Source: Rhodospirillales bacterium (GTDB lineage: Bacteria; Pseudomonadota; Alphaproteobacteria; Rhodospirillales; Shumkoniaceae). Taken from it: DNA of 62,960 bases. Below the pieces are notes generated by a model that was not told the DNA's origin, made no database searches, and saw only the letters and a list, made by a program, of their open reading frames with translations. Positions 55,506 to 62,960 of the stretch are shown piece by piece. Position 1 is the stretch's first letter; each line of letters begins with the position of its first letter. The DNA lies in contig JAHDSF010000003.1 in NCBI GenBank assembly GCA_018432935.1, forward strand, positions 1 through 62,960, read 5' to 3'. Position numbers and translations under genes: made by a program.

Positions 55506-55520
55506 GCCCCGGGGCTGCCG

Positions 55521-55958
55521 ATGACCCCGGTCTTCCTGCTGATCGGCGCCCTCCTGCTTCCGCTCCCCTCGGCCCTCGCGCAAAGCGGTTCCGGCCAAGA
55601 ACTCCCGGGGACGGTAGTCGACGATTCCACGATCACCCTGCAGGAGATCCGCCGCTCAAGCGACCGCATCTTCAACGCTCTCGGCGGGGGGAACGCCGTC
55701 AGCCGAAGCCAGTTCGTCGCAGCCGACCTGCCGCCGGAGGTGGTCCGCTCGAAGCCGGACGCCAAGGCGCTGGGCCGGCTTTTCGGACTGCTCGACGTAG
55801 ACGGGAACGGCCAGCTTTCGCGCGCCGAATGGGATGCGCAGATCGAGAAGGACCTGCAGTTCGCCGACCAGGACGGGGACGGCCGAGTCACCCTGAAGGA
55901 ACTGTCAAACGCGCGCGAGAACGTCGGTTTCGGCGACGCGATCGGGATGCTCTTCTGA
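55521..55958 (+). CDS. Secreted EF-hand calcium-binding protein
   Basis: A 145-residue protein with a signal peptide ending ALAQ at about 20. Two canonical EF-hand loops are DVDGNGQLSRAEW and DQDGDGRVTLKEL, with acidic residues at positions 1, 3, 5 and a Glu at 12, so both should bind calcium. The upstream ribosome site is weak. It starts 15 bases after the tiny membrane peptide. Likely a periplasmic calcium sensor or buffer. Confidence 0.75.
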   Translation: MTPVFLLIGALLLPLPSALAQSGSGQELPGTVVDDSTITLQEIRRSSDRIFNALGGGNAVSRSQFVAADLPPEVVRSKPDAKALGRLFGLLDVDGNGQLSRAEWDAQIEKDLQFADQDGDGRVTLKELSNARENVGFGDAIGMLF

Positions 55959-55963
55959 ACGGT

Positions 55964-57016
55964 CTATAACCGCGCGCCCCTTGCACGGGACGACACCGCC
56001 ATGATCCGACGACGGTAGCGGGCCGGCGTCACCCCGGTGCGCCGCTTGAACAGCCGGCGAAAGAAGGTCGGATCGTCATAGCCAACAACCCGTGCCACGG
56101 CATCGGTCGGAGCGACGCTGGTCTCGAGCATCTGCTTGGCCTCCTCGATCCGTAGCGACTGGATGTAATCGATCGGAGCATAGCCGGTTGCCTGCTTGAA
56201 GCGGCGCTTGAAGGTACGCTCCGACAGGCCCGAACGTTGCACCATGCAGGCGACCGGGCAGTCGGCGTCGTAATGGTCGGCGATCCAGGCTTGGCATTCT
56301 GCGATGACGGGATCTTCGTGCCGCCGCGGTCGCCCCATCGCCGAGAACGGGAGTTGCCCGTCGCTGTGGTCGCCGAGAAGAAAGATTTTCGAGATGCGGA
56401 CGGTTTCGGCCTCGCCGCAGAAGCGGCCGATCAAGGAGAGCGCGAGATCCTCCCACGAGGCCGCACCGCCGCTGGTGACGATCCGGTGCTCGGGACCGGC
56501 CGGACAAAGGATGCGCTCCGGCCGCAGGCGGACGCCCGGGTAGCAGTCGCGAAAGATCCCCGTAGCGCTCCAGTGCGTCGTCGCCTCGTGCCCGTCGAGG
56601 ATGCCGCTTTCCGCCAGGAATAGCGATCCGGTGCACACCGAGCATGCCATCGCGCCCCGCGCAAACTGCCCCCGCAGCCATTCCGCTTCCGCGCCCCAGC
56701 GGCCACGCGGGTCGCCTGTCAGTTCCAGGTCGGTCACGACGACCGCGTCGGCGGCCGGCGCATCCGCCAGTCCCGTGTCGGCCGCAATGGGCGGCCCGGC
56801 AGCAGAGCGAAAGGATGAGCGGTCGCGGGCGATGATCCGCACCTCCATGCGGCGGGCGGGCGTCTCCTCTCCGGTCAGGCGGCACCATGCCACGCCTACT
56901 GCCGCAAACACCTCGAACAGGCTGTAGAGAGTCCCAGGCGTGCTCTCGGGAAGCGCCATGAGCGCAATCGAAACCGGAGGCTCGCCCGGCCTCGGTCTGG
57001 ATGGCGAGGTTGGCAT
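55964..57016 (-). CDS. GlxA-type AraC regulator (DJ-1/PfpI fused)
   Basis: A 350-residue protein. The N-terminal DJ-1/PfpI-like domain has the nucleophile-elbow segment MACSVCTGSLFLAESGILDG and TTHW; the C-terminal AraC/XylS DNA-binding domain carries two helix-turn-helix units ending with VVGYDDPTFFRRLFKRRTGVTPARYRRR. The start is placed at 57016; a longer frame begins at 57115 on the opposite strand from the methyltransferase start and would remove the shared promoter. It is divergent from the methyltransferase gene and may control it. Confidence 0.82.
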   Translation of the reverse strand: MPTSPSRPRPGEPPVSIALMALPESTPGTLYSLFEVFAAVGVAWCRLTGEETPARRMEVRIIARDRSSFRSAAGPPIAADTGLADAPAADAVVVTDLELTGDPRGRWGAEAEWLRGQFARGAMACSVCTGSLFLAESGILDGHEATTHWSATGIFRDCYPGVRLRPERILCPAGPEHRIVTSGGAASWEDLALSLIGRFCGEAETVRISKIFLLGDHSDGQLPFSAMGRPRRHEDPVIAECQAWIADHYDADCPVACMVQRSGLSERTFKRRFKQATGYAPIDYIQSLRIEEAKQMLETSVAPTDAVARVVGYDDPTFFRRLFKRRTGVTPARYRRRIMAVSSRARGARL

Positions 57017-57114
57017 GAAAACCCCGTTGCCGACCGTTGTGCCACTCGCGGAATCCGGCGTTGGCCGCCAGTTGTCCGGTTGTTTCCATGTCTGTTCGAG
57101 GAAAGGGAAAGGCA

Positions 57115-58200
57115 ATGACTGCGATCTTGGAAAAGGAGCACGGCTTCGATCATTCCGCTGCCGAGGCGTTTGCCGGCAAGGTGGGCGACCTGCTCGACGC
57201 CGGGGCCGTCGCCGTGATGATGTCGATCGGCCACCGGACTGGCCTGTTCGAAACGATGTCGGGGATGCCGCCGTCGACCAGCGGCGAGATCGCCGCTGCC
57301 GCCGCTCTGTCGGAGCGCTATGTCCGCGAGTGGCTTGCCGCCATGGTGACGGGGCGGGTTGTCACCTACGATCCCGAGCGCCGCACCTATCGGCTGCCGC
57401 CCGAGCACGCGGCCTGCCTGACGCGCAACGCGCCGCTGGGCAACCTTGCCGTCTACGCCCAGCACATCGCGATCATGGGTGCGGTTCAGGACCGGGTCCA
57501 GGCCTGCTTCGAGACCGGCCAGGGAACCTCGTACGGCGAGTATCCCTGCTTCCATCAAATCATGAGCGAGGATAGCGGCCAAACCGTCACCGCGGGGTTG
57601 TTCACGTCAATCCTGCCGCTGGCCGAAGGGATCGAGGCCCGCCTCTCGGAAGGCATCGACGTGCTCGACGCAGGATGCGGACGGGCTTCGGCGCTCATCG
57701 CCATGGCGGAACGCTTCCCGCGCAGCCGTTTCACCGGCTACGACCTGTGCCAGGACGCGATCGCATTCGCTGCTGAGACTGTGCGTGAAAAGGGCCTTGG
57801 CAACATTCACCTGGAGGTGCGCGATCTGACCGGCTTCGACGAGGAGAAGCGGTACGCGTTCATCACCTCCTTCGATGCCGTCCACGATCAGAGGGACCCG
57901 CTGGAACTCCTCCGCAGCTTGCGGCGCGCCCTGCGCCCCGGCGGCGTCTACCTGATGCAGGACATCGGCGGCTCGGCCCGGCTGGAGAACAACCTCGACT
58001 TTCCGATGGCATCGCTGCTGTACGCAGTCTCCTGCGTCCACTGCACGCCGATTTCGCTGGGCCAGGGCGGCCAGGGCCTCGGCACCATGTGGGGCTGGGA
58101 GACCGCCGAGCAGATGCTGGGAGAGGCCGGGTTCCGGGAGGTCCGCCGTCACACCCTGGCGCACGATCCGATGAACGTGTGGTTCGTCGCCGGCCGTTGA
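57115..58200 (+). CDS. SAM-dependent methyltransferase with N-terminal winged helix
   Basis: A 361-residue protein. An N-terminal winged-helix-like dimerisation region (GRVVTYDPERRTYRLPPEHAACL) precedes a class I methyltransferase with motif I VLDAGCGRASALIAMA, motif II FTGYDLC, and motif IV-like FDAVHDQRDP, then LRPGGVYLMQD. GAGGAAAGGGAAAGG precedes the ATG. The layout resembles rSAM-independent small-molecule O- or C-methyltransferases in the 'methyltransferase domain-containing' group related to UbiE/BioC-type enzymes. The substrate is unknown. Confidence 0.8.
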   Translation: MTAILEKEHGFDHSAAEAFAGKVGDLLDAGAVAVMMSIGHRTGLFETMSGMPPSTSGEIAAAAALSERYVREWLAAMVTGRVVTYDPERRTYRLPPEHAACLTRNAPLGNLAVYAQHIAIMGAVQDRVQACFETGQGTSYGEYPCFHQIMSEDSGQTVTAGLFTSILPLAEGIEARLSEGIDVLDAGCGRASALIAMAERFPRSRFTGYDLCQDAIAFAAETVREKGLGNIHLEVRDLTGFDEEKRYAFITSFDAVHDQRDPLELLRSLRRALRPGGVYLMQDIGGSARLENNLDFPMASLLYAVSCVHCTPISLGQGGQGLGTMWGWETAEQMLGEAGFREVRRHTLAHDPMNVWFVAGR

Positions 58201-58310
58201 ACGGCTCGACCTCCCAAAGATAATCTCCCTTCCCGCATCCTGGAAAACCGTGTGGTAAGTCTCCAAGTAGAGTCTTGATGAGCAAAGAGAAGAGATGAAG
58301 GGAGACGATC

Positions 58311-58667
58311 ATGAGGATTCCCGAATGGATCAAGCCCGCGGTTTGGGGTGGGATCTTTGGCGCCGTCGCGATTACGATCGTCGGCTTCAGCGCCGACTGG
58401 GTGGTTACCACCGCATCCGCCTCGGAGCAGGCCGAAGCCAAGGCGGACCAGGCGGTGATCGCGGCCCTGACGCCCGTCTGCGTGGCGCAGTTCAAGAAGG
58501 CCGCCCAGGACAGTCAGCAGACCCATCTTGCGGCCCTGGAAGACCAAAGCTCGTGGCTCCGCGGCGACTACATCGAGGAGCACGGGTGGGCGACGATGCC
58601 CGGCAGCAACGAGCCCGATGACGAGGTAGCCGATGCCTGTGCACGGGAGCTTCTGAAGGCTTCCTGA
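58311..58667 (+). CDS. Small membrane-anchored protein (118 aa)
   Basis: GGGAGACGATC precedes the ATG. A single N-terminal transmembrane segment GIFGAVAITIVGFSADWVV is followed by an Ala/Glu-rich helix with one Cys and a soluble tail. I recognise the general pattern of short alphaproteobacterial proteins with one anchor and a periplasmic domain, but no named family. Confidence 0.6.
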   Translation: MRIPEWIKPAVWGGIFGAVAITIVGFSADWVVTTASASEQAEAKADQAVIAALTPVCVAQFKKAAQDSQQTHLAALEDQSSWLRGDYIEEHGWATMPGSNEPDDEVADACARELLKAS

Positions 58668-58690
58668 TCCGAAAGGACGCGGCGTCCTCG

Positions 58691-59821
58691 TCATCCGGGA
58701 GGATCGGCGACCACCTTTTCGCGCAGGACCTCCCGCAGGGCCGCATTTGATATCAACCCCCGCTCGGCGGCGTGCAGAGCCATCGTGAAGCTATCGTCGG
58801 CGAGCAGCATCTCGGCACCGGTCCGGGCGACCTCGGCGGCCAAGGCGGCGATCGCCTGCCGCCGTTCGTCGCCGGCGGCCGCGACATGGCGGATGTAGAT
58901 GACGCGGACCCGGTCGGGGTGCTCGTGGACGATCCTGGCGTAGATCTCGGGATCGCGCTGCCCGCTGTCGCCGATCAGGATGACCGGCAGGTCGCGGTAG
59001 ACGTCAAGCATCAGCCGGATCAGCTCGATCTTGTGCTCCCGCGCCGGCGGCGGCAGCGGCCGCTGCAGCGTCATGCCCCATTCCCGCAGGAACACCACCG
59101 GTCCGATCGGGATCCGGTGCAGGCGGAAGAACCGGTCGAGGATGTCGTAGATGGACCACGGCCCGCGCGAGACGTAGACGATCGGGTTCTCTGTCGGCTC
59201 CGCCCCGCCGCCATGGTAGAGGGCGCGGTAGAACGCGGCCACGCCCGGGAAGGCGATCCGGCTTTCCACACCCGCCACGAAGAGACGCCACATCATGACC
59301 AGCTTGTTGGACACTCCGGTCTCGATCACGGTGTCGTCGATGTCGCTGATGACCACGTATTCCGCCGTCGGAGGAGCGACGAAGACATGGGATTCCGCGA
59401 CCGGCGCCGTCGGCCCGACCAGTTCCAGTCGCATGCTGTGCCAAGCCCGGTCGGAGATCAGCGGCCGGTCGAGCCGCAGCCGTACCCGGAAATAGCCGTC
59501 CCGGTCCGCTTCGGCCAGGGTCTCGGCACCGGCGAAGGCTGCCCGCACCACGGCGCCGCCGACGCCGCGCCGGACGATCCGCCGCACCAGATCGATCGCA
59601 TCGCGGCCGGACCGGGTGCCGGGCCGCATGGGGCGACCCGGCTGGCGGAAGACCCGCCCCACGACGAGCGCCTCGCTGCTCGAGGCGCAGCCGCGGAACG
59701 CCTGGATGGCCAGCCCGCCCGCGCCTCCGGAGGTCGAACGGACGGGTCGGGCGGCAAGCCGGAGCGCCGCCCTCAACCCTCGCTTGAGGCCGTTCCACGT
59801 CGATTTCGGCATTACCACCAT
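58691..59821 (-). CDS. App1-type phosphatase (DUF2183)
   Basis: A 376-residue HAD-superfamily protein. The central ISDIDDTVIETG is the DxDxT catalytic motif of App1/DUF2183 phosphatidate phosphatases; downstream VYVSRGPWSIYD, LIRLMLDVYRDLPVILIGDSGQRDPEIY carry the later HAD motifs. An N-terminal beta-rich domain precedes it. Bacterial members probably dephosphorylate lipids or lipid-like substrates. The start is ATG at 59821 with further starts just inside. Confidence 0.8.
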   Translation of the reverse strand: MVVMPKSTWNGLKRGLRAALRLAARPVRSTSGGAGGLAIQAFRGCASSSEALVVGRVFRQPGRPMRPGTRSGRDAIDLVRRIVRRGVGGAVVRAAFAGAETLAEADRDGYFRVRLRLDRPLISDRAWHSMRLELVGPTAPVAESHVFVAPPTAEYVVISDIDDTVIETGVSNKLVMMWRLFVAGVESRIAFPGVAAFYRALYHGGGAEPTENPIVYVSRGPWSIYDILDRFFRLHRIPIGPVVFLREWGMTLQRPLPPPAREHKIELIRLMLDVYRDLPVILIGDSGQRDPEIYARIVHEHPDRVRVIYIRHVAAAGDERRQAIAALAAEVARTGAEMLLADDSFTMALHAAERGLISNAALREVLREKVVADPPG

Positions 59822-60066
59822 CCATGACGAGAGCGCCGCCTGGGCGGCGACGCCCTCGCCGTCCTGGTGCCGACCGTCCTAGGTCGGCACGGATCGCTCC
59901 GCGCCATCCCGAGCAGATATGGGCCGACGCGGCCGGGGCAAGCGCCTTCCTGCTAATGATCCGAAGCGCCCGACCGAGCGGCGGCGAGCGGCGCCCTCTT
60001 GCCGTGGCCCAAACGCGAGGAACGGACCGCAGCACATCCGGCCCACCCCGTCGGTCCGAGACCAGG
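59822..60066. other. Non-coding gap between App1-like and TetR genes
   Basis: 245 GC-rich bases between two minus-strand genes. No gene or clear terminator is seen; the promoter of the App1-like gene should be near 59850-59950. Confidence 0.4.
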
Positions 60067-60633
60067 TCAGCCCGCGATGGCCTCGACCATGGCGTCGACG
60101 GCACCGGCCGTCTGCAACCCGCAATCGCGGACCAGGGTCCGCCAGGTGAAGAAGCTTATCGCCAGCGTCAGCATCGCCTCCTGCTTCTGGCTCAACTCCG
60201 CGCCGAGAACCTCGTGATACGCCGCGATATACGGGCCGAACCGGAGGCCGACGATCTCGCGGGTCAGCGCATGGTGCTCGGCATCGCGCAGCACGCAGCC
60301 GGCCAGCGAGGCATTGCGCTCGTACCAGCCATAGATCGCCAGCAGCCCCGTGCGAAGCCGCTCCCGCCGATCGGCGATGGCGCGCCAGGGAGCGGCATCG
60401 GGCAGCGGATCGCGCTCCATCGTCAGTCCCGAGCAGGCGAGGCCGAGGCTGCGCTCGTCGGCGAAGTGCGCATAGAAGGTGTGGCGCTGCACGCCGGCAC
60501 GATCGGCGATCATGCTGATAGTCGTGGCCGCGGGGCCGACGCTGCCATGCAGTTCGACGGCGGCTTCGACGATGCGCCGTCGGGTCTCCGCCTGTTGCTC
60601 GGCGCGGCGTCTGAGGGTGTAGGTGCGGGTCAT
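60067..60633 (-). CDS. TetR-family regulator
   Basis: A 188-residue TetR protein. The N-terminal helix-turn-helix TISMIADRAGVQRHTFYAHFADE at about 37-59 is preceded by RRRAEQQAETRRRIVEAAVELH. The C-terminal ligand domain is helical. The start at 60633 follows ATTTGAGATG. It is divergent from the MBL-fold gene and its predicted operators overlap that gene's promoter, so it likely represses both. Confidence 0.85.
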   Translation of the reverse strand: MTRTYTLRRRAEQQAETRRRIVEAAVELHGSVGPAATTISMIADRAGVQRHTFYAHFADERSLGLACSGLTMERDPLPDAAPWRAIADRRERLRTGLLAIYGWYERNASLAGCVLRDAEHHALTREIVGLRFGPYIAAYHEVLGAELSQKQEAMLTLAISFFTWRTLVRDCGLQTAGAVDAMVEAIAG

Positions 60634-60645
60634 CTCAAATTTAAT

Positions 60646-60704
60646 TGCACAGTCATGTGCATTTATATTGACACCAGCTCGCAAATTGGCTACACACGAG
60701 TGTA
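60646..60704 (+). promoter_or_regulatory. Sigma-70 promoter with overlapping operators (TetR/MBL)
   Basis: TTGACA at 60668-60673 and TACACA at 60691-60696 are separated by 17 bases. The -10 lies inside the inverted repeat TACAC-ACGA-GTGTA (60691-60704), and a second inverted repeat TGCACA-GTCA-TGTGCA lies at 60646-60661 near the TetR start. Two 14- to 16-base palindromes flanking and covering the promoter fit TetR repression of both divergent genes. Confidence 0.75.
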
Positions 60705-60784
60705 TCACGAAATGTAAGAAGCGTCCACCGGCGGCAGCCGCCGCTCCGGTGGGGCCACAATCCCAGAACCGCAGGGAGCGCGTC

Positions 60785-61531
60785 ATGGAGACCAGGATCA
60801 GCGAGATCGCCGACGGCATCTACCGGCTTTCCACCTTTGTAGCGGAGATCGCCCCGCCGGCCGGCTTCACCTTCAACCAGTTCCTCGTCCTCGGCGACGA
60901 GCCGCTGATGTTCCACACCGGCCTGCGCAAGATGTTCCCGCTCAACCGGGGCGCCGTTGCCCGCATCATCCCGCCCGAGCGCCTGCGCTGGATCGCCTAT
61001 GGCCACTTCGAGGCCGACGAGTGCGGCGCCATGAACGAATGGCTGGCTGCTGCCCCGCAGGCGACGGCGACGCACGGCCAGACCGGCTGCCTGGTCTCGC
61101 TCAACGATTTCGCGGACCGCCCGCCGCGGGTTCTCGCCGATGGCGAGATCGTCGAGCTCGGCGGCGGCAAGCGGGTCCGCTTCATCGACACCCCCCACAC
61201 GCCGCACGGCTGGGACGCCGGCGTGTTGTACGAGGAGTCGACTGGCACGCTGCTGTGCGGCGATCTGTTCACCCAGCTCGGCGACGCCGGGGCGCTGACC
61301 GAGGGAGACGTCGTCGGACCTGCCATTGCGGCCGAGGACCTGTTCCAGTATTCCAGCCTCGCTCCCGGCATGGGGATGACGATCCGCAGCTTGGCCACGC
61401 TGGCACCACGCACGCTGGCCCTCATGCACGGCCCGTCGTTCCGCGGCGACGGAGCCGCCGCATTGCGGGCGTTGGCCGACGACTACGACCGCCGCGCGTC
61501 CAGTCAGGCCTTCTGTCGCGACGCCGCCTGA
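60785..61531 (+). CDS. Metallo-beta-lactamase-fold enzyme (ODP-like)
   Basis: A 248-residue MBL-fold protein similar to the diiron domain of flavodiiron (ODP) proteins. The metal ligands are H74, E76, D78 in YGHFEADECG, the DTPHTPHGWDAG loop, CGDLFTQ with Asp, and the final LMHGPSF. The E in the HxExD motif, in place of the HxHxDH of hydrolytic members, points to a diiron oxygen- or NO-reducing site, or a related oxidoreductase. A TetR regulator is divergent, with an operator on its promoter. Confidence 0.8.
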   Translation: METRISEIADGIYRLSTFVAEIAPPAGFTFNQFLVLGDEPLMFHTGLRKMFPLNRGAVARIIPPERLRWIAYGHFEADECGAMNEWLAAAPQATATHGQTGCLVSLNDFADRPPRVLADGEIVELGGGKRVRFIDTPHTPHGWDAGVLYEESTGTLLCGDLFTQLGDAGALTEGDVVGPAIAAEDLFQYSSLAPGMGMTIRSLATLAPRTLALMHGPSFRGDGAAALRALADDYDRRASSQAFCRDAA

Positions 61532-61562
61532 TCTCTCCGCAGACTCTCGGCCATGGGTTCGG

Positions 61563-61808
61563 CTAGACGCGTTCCGCGGCAGACTCGAGAATGGGCTGGC
61601 GGCGGCGGGCGACGACCATTCGCTGGTGAAGGGCGGCGACGGTGCGGCTGCCGGTGCTGGTGAACAGGAACGGCAGCAGGGCATGCACGAAGCAGGCGCA
61701 ACCCGCCGCCAGGAGGGGGCCAGCGAACGACAGCGCCTCACCCAAATGCTCGCCGTAGGTCTCGCCGACCGATGCGGGGTGCTCGGAGAACAGGGTCGAG
61801 AGCTTCAT
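61563..61808 (-). CDS. DUF6356-family membrane protein
   Basis: An 81-residue protein starting MKLSTLFSEHPASVGETYGEHL, then AGCACFVHALLPFLFTSTGSRTV. The HPxSVGETYxEH motif and one or two membrane helices with a conserved His and Cys fit the alphaproteobacterial DUF6356 family, function unknown. GGAGTGGTC precedes the ATG at 61808. Confidence 0.75.
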   Translation of the reverse strand: MKLSTLFSEHPASVGETYGEHLGEALSFAGPLLAAGCACFVHALLPFLFTSTGSRTVAALHQRMVVARRRQPILESAAERV

Positions 61809-62158
61809 GACCACTCCATGGCAAGTGATTTCAACTCTCAATCGTAGCACCTCAAGTATGGTTCGTGCTTCCAACCTTTTCCGCTGATATCGCGTTTGCG
61901 AGCATGTCATACCATGATGACTGTGTATCGTGGTTTTCTGTTCTCTATCTAGCGTTTTTGGCGAAAGCCGAAACAATGCCGCTTTCATGGCAAGCCGACT
62001 GGCCCCGCCTTCTTGATGCCTCGCCTCGCTGCTCGAATTCAGTACGGACGTCCTAGCGGCAGGACCCGCACTAGACGAAAATTCCCCCGAGGGCGTAGGA
62101 TGATGAAAGATGTTCTCGGACGCGACCTGCGCCCCCGGCATTCCGCTGGAGGATCCCC
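61809..62158. other. Gap upstream of DUF6356 and Lrp genes
   Basis: 350 bases, AT-richer around 61840-61990, holding promoters for the two divergent neighbours. No gene is seen. Confidence 0.4.
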
Positions 62159-62620
62159 ATGGACCAAATCGATCGAAAAATCCTGTCCCTGCTGCAGCAG
62201 GATGCGACGCTCTCCGTCGCCGCCGTCGCGGACAAGGTCGGGCTCTCCTCGACCCCCTGCTGGCGCCGCATTCAGAACCTCGAAGCGGCGGGTTACATCC
62301 GGGGGCGGGTCGCGCTGCTGGATCCCAAGAAGATGAACGTGGGGGTCACCGTTTTCATTGCGGTGCGCACCAACCACCACTCGGCGGAGTGGCTGGACAA
62401 GTTCCAGACCGCGGTCGACGGCATCCCGGAGATCGTCGAGTTCTATCGCATGGCGGGCGACATCGACTATCTGCTGCGCGCCATGGTGCCCGACATCGCC
62501 GCCTACGATTCGGTCTACAAGCGCTTGATCGAGCGCATCGAGCTGGCCGACGTGTCCTCGATGTTTGCGATGGAGACGATCCGTTCGACCACGGTCCTGC
62601 CGGTGACCTACGCCGACTGA
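62159..62620 (+). CDS. Lrp/AsnC-family regulator
   Basis: A 153-residue regulator. The helix-turn-helix LSVAAVADKVGLSSTPCWRRIQNLEAAGYIRG is followed by a RAM/ligand-binding domain (MAGDIDYLLRAMVPDIAAYDSVYKRLI). GAGGATCCCC precedes the ATG. It should sense an amino acid; the target is not apparent. It is convergent with hemN, stops 14 bases apart. Confidence 0.92.
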   Translation: MDQIDRKILSLLQQDATLSVAAVADKVGLSSTPCWRRIQNLEAAGYIRGRVALLDPKKMNVGVTVFIAVRTNHHSAEWLDKFQTAVDGIPEIVEFYRMAGDIDYLLRAMVPDIAAYDSVYKRLIERIELADVSSMFAMETIRSTTVLPVTYAD

Positions 62621-62634
62621 CCGGCCAACGCCCC

Positions 62635-62960
62635 CTACACGGCGCGTGAGTGCCTTGTTTCGCCCTGTCTCAGGTAGGTGTCGAAGGCGGCGGCGGCGAC
62701 GCGGACCAGTTGGCGGCCGTGCTCGCCGACGGTAAGGGTGGAGCCTTCGATGCTGAGCACGCCGTCGTCGGCGAGCGGGGCGAGGCGGCGCATCTCCTCG
62801 GTGAAGTCGGGGTTGGCGGCGGGATGGCGGGCGGCAGCGGCGGCAAGGTCGACGGAGAGCTCGCACATCAGGTGCTCGATGATGTCGCGGCGCAGCCGGT
62901 CGTCGGCGGTGAACGCGATGCCGCGCGCGGTGGCGAAGCGGCCTTCGCCGATCGCGGCGC
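62635..62960 (-). CDS. hemN: Oxygen-independent coproporphyrinogen III oxidase, C-terminus (partial)
   Basis: The last 108 codons of a gene running off the right edge. The visible segment, with ARGIAFTADDRLRRDIIEHLMCELSVDL and LADDGVLSIEGSTLTVGEHGRQLVRVAAAAFDTYL, matches the C-terminal helical domain of HemN, the radical-SAM enzyme that converts coproporphyrinogen III to protoporphyrinogen IX. The catalytic Fe-S cysteines lie outside the window. Confidence 0.82.
   Translation of the reverse strand, partial: AAIGEGRFATARGIAFTADDRLRRDIIEHLMCELSVDLAAAAARHPAANPDFTEEMRRLAPLADDGVLSIEGSTLTVGEHGRQLVRVAAAAFDTYLRQGETRHSRAV

Noticed and set aside
57017-57115. GlxA-like regulator starting at 57115
   Set aside because: It would reach the methyltransferase start and leave no divergent promoter; the internal ATG at 57016 is more plausible.

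Overview
The window looks like a high-GC alphaproteobacterial chromosome, probably from the Rhodospirillales or a relative. Supporting signs are the GlnB-GlnA pair behind a -24/-12 (sigma-54) promoter, a tRNA-His, and numerous ABC and TRAP uptake operons. Alphaproteobacterial small proteins (DUF892, DUF6356) and two cold-shock proteins also fit. The species cannot be read from the sequence, and all assignments come from reading motifs and gene order, not from searches.

Region 1 (1-8.6 kb) is an accessory, defence-type island. The left edge carries the terminal repeats of an IS21-like element. Next, on the minus strand, is an operon of a SIR2-domain NADase-like gene and a HerA ATPase gene (4-base overlap, the known SIR2-HerA anti-phage pair), followed by a frameshifted EcsC-like gene. 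Facing away on the plus strand is a two-gene operon for a YhaO-type nuclease/phosphoesterase and a 1148-residue YhaN-type SMC/Rad50-like ATPase. A 600-base gap with a perfect spaced inverted repeat and a strong hairpin ends the island. The SIR2-HerA + YhaON layout is the best candidate here for an under-described composite system.

Region 2 (9-31 kb) holds mainly transport and metabolism. It contains a multi-PAS histidine kinase and an AfuABC-type binding-protein transporter with a PP2C-like phosphatase gene inside the operon, convergent with a LysR regulator. Then come a DUF892 ferritin-like protein, a YfhL-type ferredoxin, and a TPP enzyme divergent from a polar amino-acid ABC operon that ends in a SelA-like PLP enzyme. 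An ABC-F ATPase, tRNA-His, a class I aminotransferase and a DUF1847 protein complete it.

Region 3 (31-42 kb) is nitrogen and stress biology: glnB-glnA, two cspA-like genes, several small unknown proteins, a secreted Cys/Trp repeat protein, a TrhA/hemolysin III protein, and a divergent MerR regulator / Zn-Cd-Pb P-type ATPase pair.

Region 4 (41.5-54.6 kb, all minus strand) contains two catabolic operons. One is GntR-TRAP transporter (DctPQM)-FAD oxidoreductase-flavodoxin-like reductase. The other is DeoR-UgpC-UgpB-UgpA-UgpE-like transporter followed by a GpdQ-like phosphodiesterase, an inositol-monophosphatase-family enzyme and a NUDIX hydrolase, which together suggest uptake and stepwise hydrolysis of a glycerophosphodiester.

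Region 5 (54.6-63 kb) has small envelope proteins, an EF-hand protein, a GlxA-type AraC regulator divergent from a methyltransferase, an App1-type phosphatase, and a TetR regulator divergent from a metallo-beta-lactamase-fold enzyme with a clear promoter/operator. It ends with a DUF6356 protein, an Lrp regulator and the 3' end of hemN.
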